From assembly GCA_027024125.1 (NCBI GenBank), contig JALVSV010000422.1, positions 1-9,767 of the forward strand: 9,767 bases of DNA, given 5' to 3'. The stretch comes from Methylothermaceae bacterium. GTDB lineage: Bacteria > Pseudomonadota > Gammaproteobacteria > Methylococcales > Methylothermaceae. The notes below the pieces were generated by a model. That model was given only the letters and a program-made list of their open reading frames with translations, ran no database searches and was not told where the DNA came from. Shown here piece by piece: positions 6,604 through 9,767 of the stretch (positions are counted from its first letter, which is position 1; each line of letters opens with the position of its first letter). The position numbers and the translations under genes are program-made.

Positions 6604-8801
6604 ATCTCTGCTCTGTCATTTCGATGCGCCTCCGATGCATCCACGTGCGCCCTGGATTCCACTGGCAACCGGATGACAAACCGGGCGCCATTGTTGAACT
6701 GGCGGTCCAAACGGATCGTCCCTCCATGTTCCTCGACAATTTTTCTGACGATGGCGAGACCCAGACCGGTCCCTCGGGATTTCGTCGTCACGTATGGATC
6801 GAAGATCTGTTCTGCCTGCTCTGGTGCCACCCCAGGCCCGTCGTCTTCGACCACCCATTCCAGGCCCGTCCATCCCGCTTCTTTGACGTGGTGAACGGAT
6901 ATTGTCAGGTGAACGGGCTGCGTGCCAGCTTCCAACGCATTTTTGATCAAATTGTGTAAAACCTGGCGAAGACGCAAAGGATCGGCCGACAAAACAGGCA
7001 ACCCAGGGTCTACATCCAGATGGAATACAACGCCTGAATCCGGGGGATACAAGGCCAACACCTCTTCTATCAGTATACCCATATCCACCGGTTGGGGTTG
7101 AAGCTTCGGCAGTCTGGCATATTCCGAGAAAGCGTTCACCATGGTTTTGAGTGCTTCCACCTGTTGGACGATGGTGTGGGTCGAACGTTCTAGCACCGCA
7201 CCCCCTTCAGGTCCCACCTGCGGTTTCAGCTTTCGCTCCAGGCGTTCGGCCGCGAGCTGAATTGGGGTCAAGGGGTTTTTGATCTCGTGGGCCAGCCGAC
7301 GTGCCATCTCGCTCCAGGCGGCATATTTCTGCGCCTGAACCAGGGTCGTGATATCGTCGAAGACCAATACCGCACCACTACGGCGACCGTCGGCTCCCTG
7401 CAGTGGGCTACCCCGGCACAACAATACTTTCTGTCCCTGTTGGTCGGTGATGACCACCTCTTCCTGCCAGATGCCCTCGCTTTCAAGCAGCCGGGTGCGA
7501 ATCAATTGCACCAGATCGGACAATGCCGGATTCGCTTCTGCCAAGGAACGCAGAGGCTGGCCACAGATAGAGGAGAAATCAATCCCCAGAATGCTCTCGG
7601 CCGCTTGATTGGCGGTCCTGAGGCGGGTTTGATCGCTCAGGGTCAACACACCTGAAGAGAGATGACCCAAAACGGTTTCAAGATAGGCACGCTGATCCTC
7701 CACTTGCCGCCTCGAACGTTCGGCCTCGTCCCGGGCCTGGGACAAACGATTGGTCATGGTATTGAACGAACTGACCAGAAAGCCCATGTCATCCTTCTGC
7801 AGAATCGGCAACCGGCTGTCCAGATTTCCCTGTGCCACTGCCCGGGTTCCCTGGACCAACATCTTGACCGGCGCCACGATGCGGCGAATGCTCAAGAAGG
7901 CCGCCCAAATCGAGGCCAGCATACTGAGGAGTAGTGTCAGGGCGAGGGTGAGGGAAAAACTGAACTTCAGCGAGCGGCGCAAATAGCCCATTTGCCGGTA
8001 ATGCGCATAGGCATTTTCCACAGTTCTGGCCAACAGATTGATACGATAGGGTAATGGATAGAGTGCCTGGAGAAACAGCGAACTTTCCATCTGTACCGGC
8101 AGCAGCACTCTGACCTGCAACCTGGCATTATCATTCTCCGTCACCACAGGCCCAGGAGACGGATCGAGCCCTACGTACCCGTGCTCCCTGGCCAAGGTGA
8201 TCAAGGAAGGATCCGGCATGCTTGGCAGGATCAGATCCACACCAGCGCTACTGGTGGCAACGATACGCCCTTCCCGGGTCAATAGCGTCATCTCAGATGC
8301 ACCACTTTTCTCACGCAGTCGGTTCAACTCGATGACCCTGACTTCTTCCGGTACCTCCGCCAACTTTTCAGCCAGCCGCTGGGTACGCTGCCGCAGCCCT
8401 TGCGTACGCTGATCCAGTGCGGCCTTGCCCAGTTCCAGTGAACTTTCCATGGCCTGATCGATTTCCACGTCGAACCAGCTGTCGATACTGCGATGGAGAA
8501 ATTGGAACGAATAGTAAAAGACGATCGAGGCAGGTGTCAGAGCCAGAACGACGAATAGCAGTACCATTCGAAATGCCAGCCGGGAACCTGCGGCACGTTT
8601 GCGGAACTGCCGAATCAGCCACCAGATGTTCCCTCCCACCAATCCGAGCAGAAGAATGCTACCCAGAGCATTGATAAGAAGGAGCCAGGAATACCACTGA
8701 TTAAGCTCCGATGCCTTTTGAGTGGCGGAACTCATCAAGTGCAGCGGCACCAGGATGATTCCGAAAAGCACAATGACCAAAAGGCTAAGCGGCAATCTCA
8801 T
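6600..8801 (-). CDS. ntrY: NtrY-type membrane sensor histidine kinase
   Basis: Sensor kinase expected to phosphorylate NtrX. Numbered from the chosen start (733 residues): membrane segments near 3-22, 38-62, 78-99 and 280-303; a periplasmic region of about 180 residues between the third and fourth; HAMP linker about 304-356; a PAS-like domain about 371-481; then the kinase core. The H box ARRLAHEIKNPLTPI holds H505. The ATP-binding domain has N box HNLIKNALEA (616-625), G1 DDGPG (653-657) and G2 GTGLGLAI (677-684). This four-helix, HAMP, PAS, kinase order is that of NtrY. Start: the frame opens at ATG 8843, but ATG at 8801 is preferred because it overlaps the upstream TGA as ATGA and has GGTGGA 7 nt upstream. 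The longer start would overlap its neighbour by 46 nt and has no visible ribosome site. All catalytic residues are present. The signal sensed cannot be read from the sequence. Confidence 0.93.
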   Translation of the reverse strand: MRLPLSLLVIVLFGIILVPLHLMSSATQKASELNQWYSWLLLINALGSILLLGLVGGNIWWLIRQFRKRAAGSRLAFRMVLLFVVLALTPASIVFYYSFQFLHRSIDSWFDVEIDQAMESSLELGKAALDQRTQGLRQRTQRLAEKLAEVPEEVRVIELNRLREKSGASEMTLLTREGRIVATSSAGVDLILPSMPDPSLITLAREHGYVGLDPSPGPVVTENDNARLQVRVLLPVQMESSLFLQALYPLPYRINLLARTVENAYAHYRQMGYLRRSLKFSFSLTLALTLLLSMLASIWAAFLSIRRIVAPVKMLVQGTRAVAQGNLDSRLPILQKDDMGFLVSSFNTMTNRLSQARDEAERSRRQVEDQRAYLETVLGHLSSGVLTLSDQTRLRTANQAAESILGIDFSSICGQPLRSLAEANPALSDLVQLIRTRLLESEGIWQEEVVITDQQGQKVLLCRGSPLQGADGRRSGAVLVFDDITTLVQAQKYAAWSEMARRLAHEIKNPLTPIQLAAERLERKLKPQVGPEGGAVLERSTHTIVQQVEALKTMVNAFSEYARLPKLQPQPVDMGILIEEVLALYPPDSGVVFHLDVDPGLPVLSADPLRLRQVLHNLIKNALEAGTQPVHLTISVHHVKEAGWTGLEWVVEDDGPGVAPEQAEQIFDPYVTTKSRGTGLGLAIVRKIVEEHGGTIRLDRQFNNGARFVIRLPVESRAHVDASEAHRNDRAEI

Positions 8802-9355
8802 TGAGAAATCCACCATCGATAGGGATTGGAGTGCAACCGCCATTCAGGTGAGAAATAGGCAATCGGGCGAAGCGCCCACGGCAGCCTTTCTATATTGAGC
8901 CAGACTTCCACCTCTCCATAGGAAGGACGGGGAGGGGTCCAGCCTTCTTCAATGGAAAAAGCGATTTCATTCAACTCACCCAGGGCCACCAATGCCGACT
9001 CGAGCCGTGGAAAGCTGCGCTGGAAACGGTTGGTTTCGTCTACCACCCGATAGACCTGGGATAAAGGGTAATACTGAATCTGGAAGTCAAGATCCCGACG
9101 CCATACCGTCTCGTCCCAAAGCCCACGGCGCGGTTGGCGAATGCGGGTGGTCACCGTCAAAGTCAAAGGTACTCCGTTATCCAGGGCCTCGACCAGGGTG
9201 TTGCTGAAGCGATAGTCGATACCGGAGGTCAAAGCGACGGCATCCTGTTGGAAAACCAACGAAGCATATCTGACCTGGAAACCATAATCACCTCCGATCG
9301 CGGTGAGCGACCACAGGCACAACAGACACCAGGTTCCAATCTTCAAGTGCTGCAT
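8798..9355 (-). CDS. Exported DUF4390 family protein between rsmB and ntrY
   Basis: 185 residues of unknown function. The N-terminus (1-22: a lysine at 5, then a hydrophobic stretch ending in AIGG) looks like a Sec signal peptide, and there is no lipobox, so the protein is probably periplasmic. The body (about 24-180) shows features I recall for DUF4390: EALDNGVPLTLTV (56-68), a basic RIRQPRRGLWDE segment (71-82), YYPLSQVYRV (95-104), LESALVALGEL (118-128) and a tryptophan-rich end (EWRLHSNPYRWW, 171-182). It is rich in predicted beta strand. Start: ATG at 9355 overlaps the rsmB end by 13 nt; an AGG lies 8 nt upstream and a closer GGAG only 2 nt upstream. The stop overlaps ntrY as ATGA. Members are known at this same place, between rsmB and ntrY, so a role with the NtrY sensor or the envelope is plausible but inferred. 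Confidence 0.88.
   Translation of the reverse strand: MQHLKIGTWCLLCLWSLTAIGGDYGFQVRYASLVFQQDAVALTSGIDYRFSNTLVEALDNGVPLTLTVTTRIRQPRRGLWDETVWRRDLDFQIQYYPLSQVYRVVDETNRFQRSFPRLESALVALGELNEIAFSIEEGWTPPRPSYGEVEVWLNIERLPWALRPIAYFSPEWRLHSNPYRWWISQ
8809..8814 (-). promoter_or_regulatory. Ribosome binding site of ntrY
   Basis: GGTGGA (minus strand), 7 nt before the ATG at 8801. It favours this start over the in-frame ATGs at 8816 and 8843, neither of which has a purine-rich site at a suitable distance. Confidence 0.65.
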
Positions 9356-9767
9356 TTCTCCAGCCTGGAATAATAGAATCCATCCATCTTCCCCGGCAGA
9401 ATTTGACGGCCACGAGCCATGGACACCCCCCAGTCCGCCTCGATGGGAAGCACCCTTGCATCGCGATGCAAGCTGGTAAACGCTTGAATCTGTTGTTCAT
9501 TTTCCTCAGGAAGCAGGGAACAGGTGGCATAGAGCAAGATCCCACCCACGGACAAGAGTGGCCATACCGCTTCGAGAATCTCGAACTGCGTTTTGGCCAG
9601 TGCCTCGATATCCCGATCCTGACGCAGCAGCTTGATATCAGGATGGCGGCGAATGACCCCCGTTGCAGAGCAAGGGGCATCCAGCAGGATGCGGTCAAAG
9701 CAGCGCCCATCCCACCAAGTCATGGCGTCACGTGCATCGGCACATATCATTTGCACAGCATGATCAC
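9343..9767 (-). CDS. rsmB: RsmB, 16S rRNA m5C967 methyltransferase (N-terminal part outside window)
   Basis: C-terminal 140 codons of the enzyme that methylates C967 of 16S rRNA with SAM; the family is about 430 residues, so roughly the last third is seen. The frame is open to the window edge. Visible motifs are FDRILLDAPCSATGVIRRHPDIK, which holds the motif IV cysteine (PCS) that helps release product, and LLYATCSLLPEEN, which holds the motif VI nucleophilic cysteine (TCS). The end, DGFYYSRLEK, matches the family's DGFFYAKL terminus. Having both cysteines and the RRHPDIK tract separates it from single-domain RsmF-like enzymes and fits RsmB (Sun/Fmu). Its last 13 nt overlap the DUF4390 gene. 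Upstream genes, typically fmt in this arrangement, would lie beyond 9767. Confidence 0.96.
   Translation of the reverse strand, partial: DHAVQMICADARDAMTWWDGRCFDRILLDAPCSATGVIRRHPDIKLLRQDRDIEALAKTQFEILEAVWPLLSVGGILLYATCSLLPEENEQQIQAFTSLHRDARVLPIEADWGVSMARGRQILPGKMDGFYYSRLEKCST
9455..9472. repeat. 18-bp perfect palindrome inside rsmB
   Basis: CTTGCATCGCGATGCAAG equals its own reverse complement. It encodes part of a SLHRDAR tract in the variable C-terminal region of RsmB. With no loop it is a poor terminator and is not followed by a T run on either strand. It lies about 100 nt upstream of the DUF4390 start. It may be a protein binding site or chance; no second copy was noticed in the window. 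Confidence 0.6.

Noticed and set aside
8802..8843. Longer N-terminus for NtrY, from ATG 8843 or 8816
   Set aside because: No ribosome site precedes either codon. ATG 8801 has GGTGGA at good spacing and an ATGA junction.
1..9767. CRISPR array, tRNA, insertion sequence, toxin-antitoxin or phage genes
   Set aside because: No regularly spaced repeats, cloverleaf-like sequence, transposase or integrase motifs were seen on either strand; the window is filled by nine housekeeping-type or regulatory genes.

Overview
The window is a dense, single-direction bacterial gene block. Every credible gene lies on the minus strand, so transcription runs from position 9767 towards 1. Protein similarity recalled from known families points to a gammaproteobacterium: TypA, TrkA, TrkH and RsmB all read very close to their Escherichia coli counterparts. 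The order rsmB, DUF4390 gene, ntrY, ntrX, trkA, trkH is typical of non-enteric Gammaproteobacteria, such as methanotrophs and purple sulfur bacteria. The lineage is inferred from content and order; no database search was possible. No mobile element, CRISPR array, tRNA or rRNA is visible, and base composition looks even throughout.

Layout in transcription order: (1) 9767-9343, C-terminal part of RsmB, the 16S rRNA m5C967 methyltransferase, cut by the window edge. (2) 9355-8798, an exported DUF4390 protein. (3) 8801-6600, NtrY-type membrane histidine kinase. (4) 6603-5248, NtrX-type response regulator with an AAA+ domain that lacks the sigma-54 contact loop. (5) 5248-3872, TrkA, the NAD-binding gating subunit of the Trk potassium channel. 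(6) 3871-2411, TrkH, the potassium-conducting membrane subunit. (7) 2408-1821, a small class I SAM-dependent methyltransferase. (8) 1824-1420, a single-domain rhodanese. (9) 1391-1, TypA/BipA ribosome-associated GTPase, cut at its C-terminus by the window edge.

The genes are joined by overlaps or near-zero gaps: 13 nt overlap at rsmB/DUF4390; ATGA at DUF4390/ntrY, ntrY/ntrX and methyltransferase/rhodanese; TGATG at ntrX/trkA; TGATTG at trkA/trkH; 2 nt between trkH and the methyltransferase; 27-28 nt before typA. There is no intergenic stretch large enough for a conventional promoter and no terminator-like hairpin, so this looks like one long operon, with translational coupling through most of it. 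NtrY and NtrX form a two-component pair. TrkA and TrkH form a complete potassium uptake channel. Their coupling suggests that envelope, redox or nitrogen sensing and potassium uptake are co-expressed. The methyltransferase/rhodanese pair is the least understood part.

I see no clear undescribed system. The points most worth a second look are the degenerate AAA+ domain of NtrX, the DUF4390 protein coupled to NtrY, the methyltransferase/rhodanese pair, and an 18-bp perfect palindrome inside rsmB.
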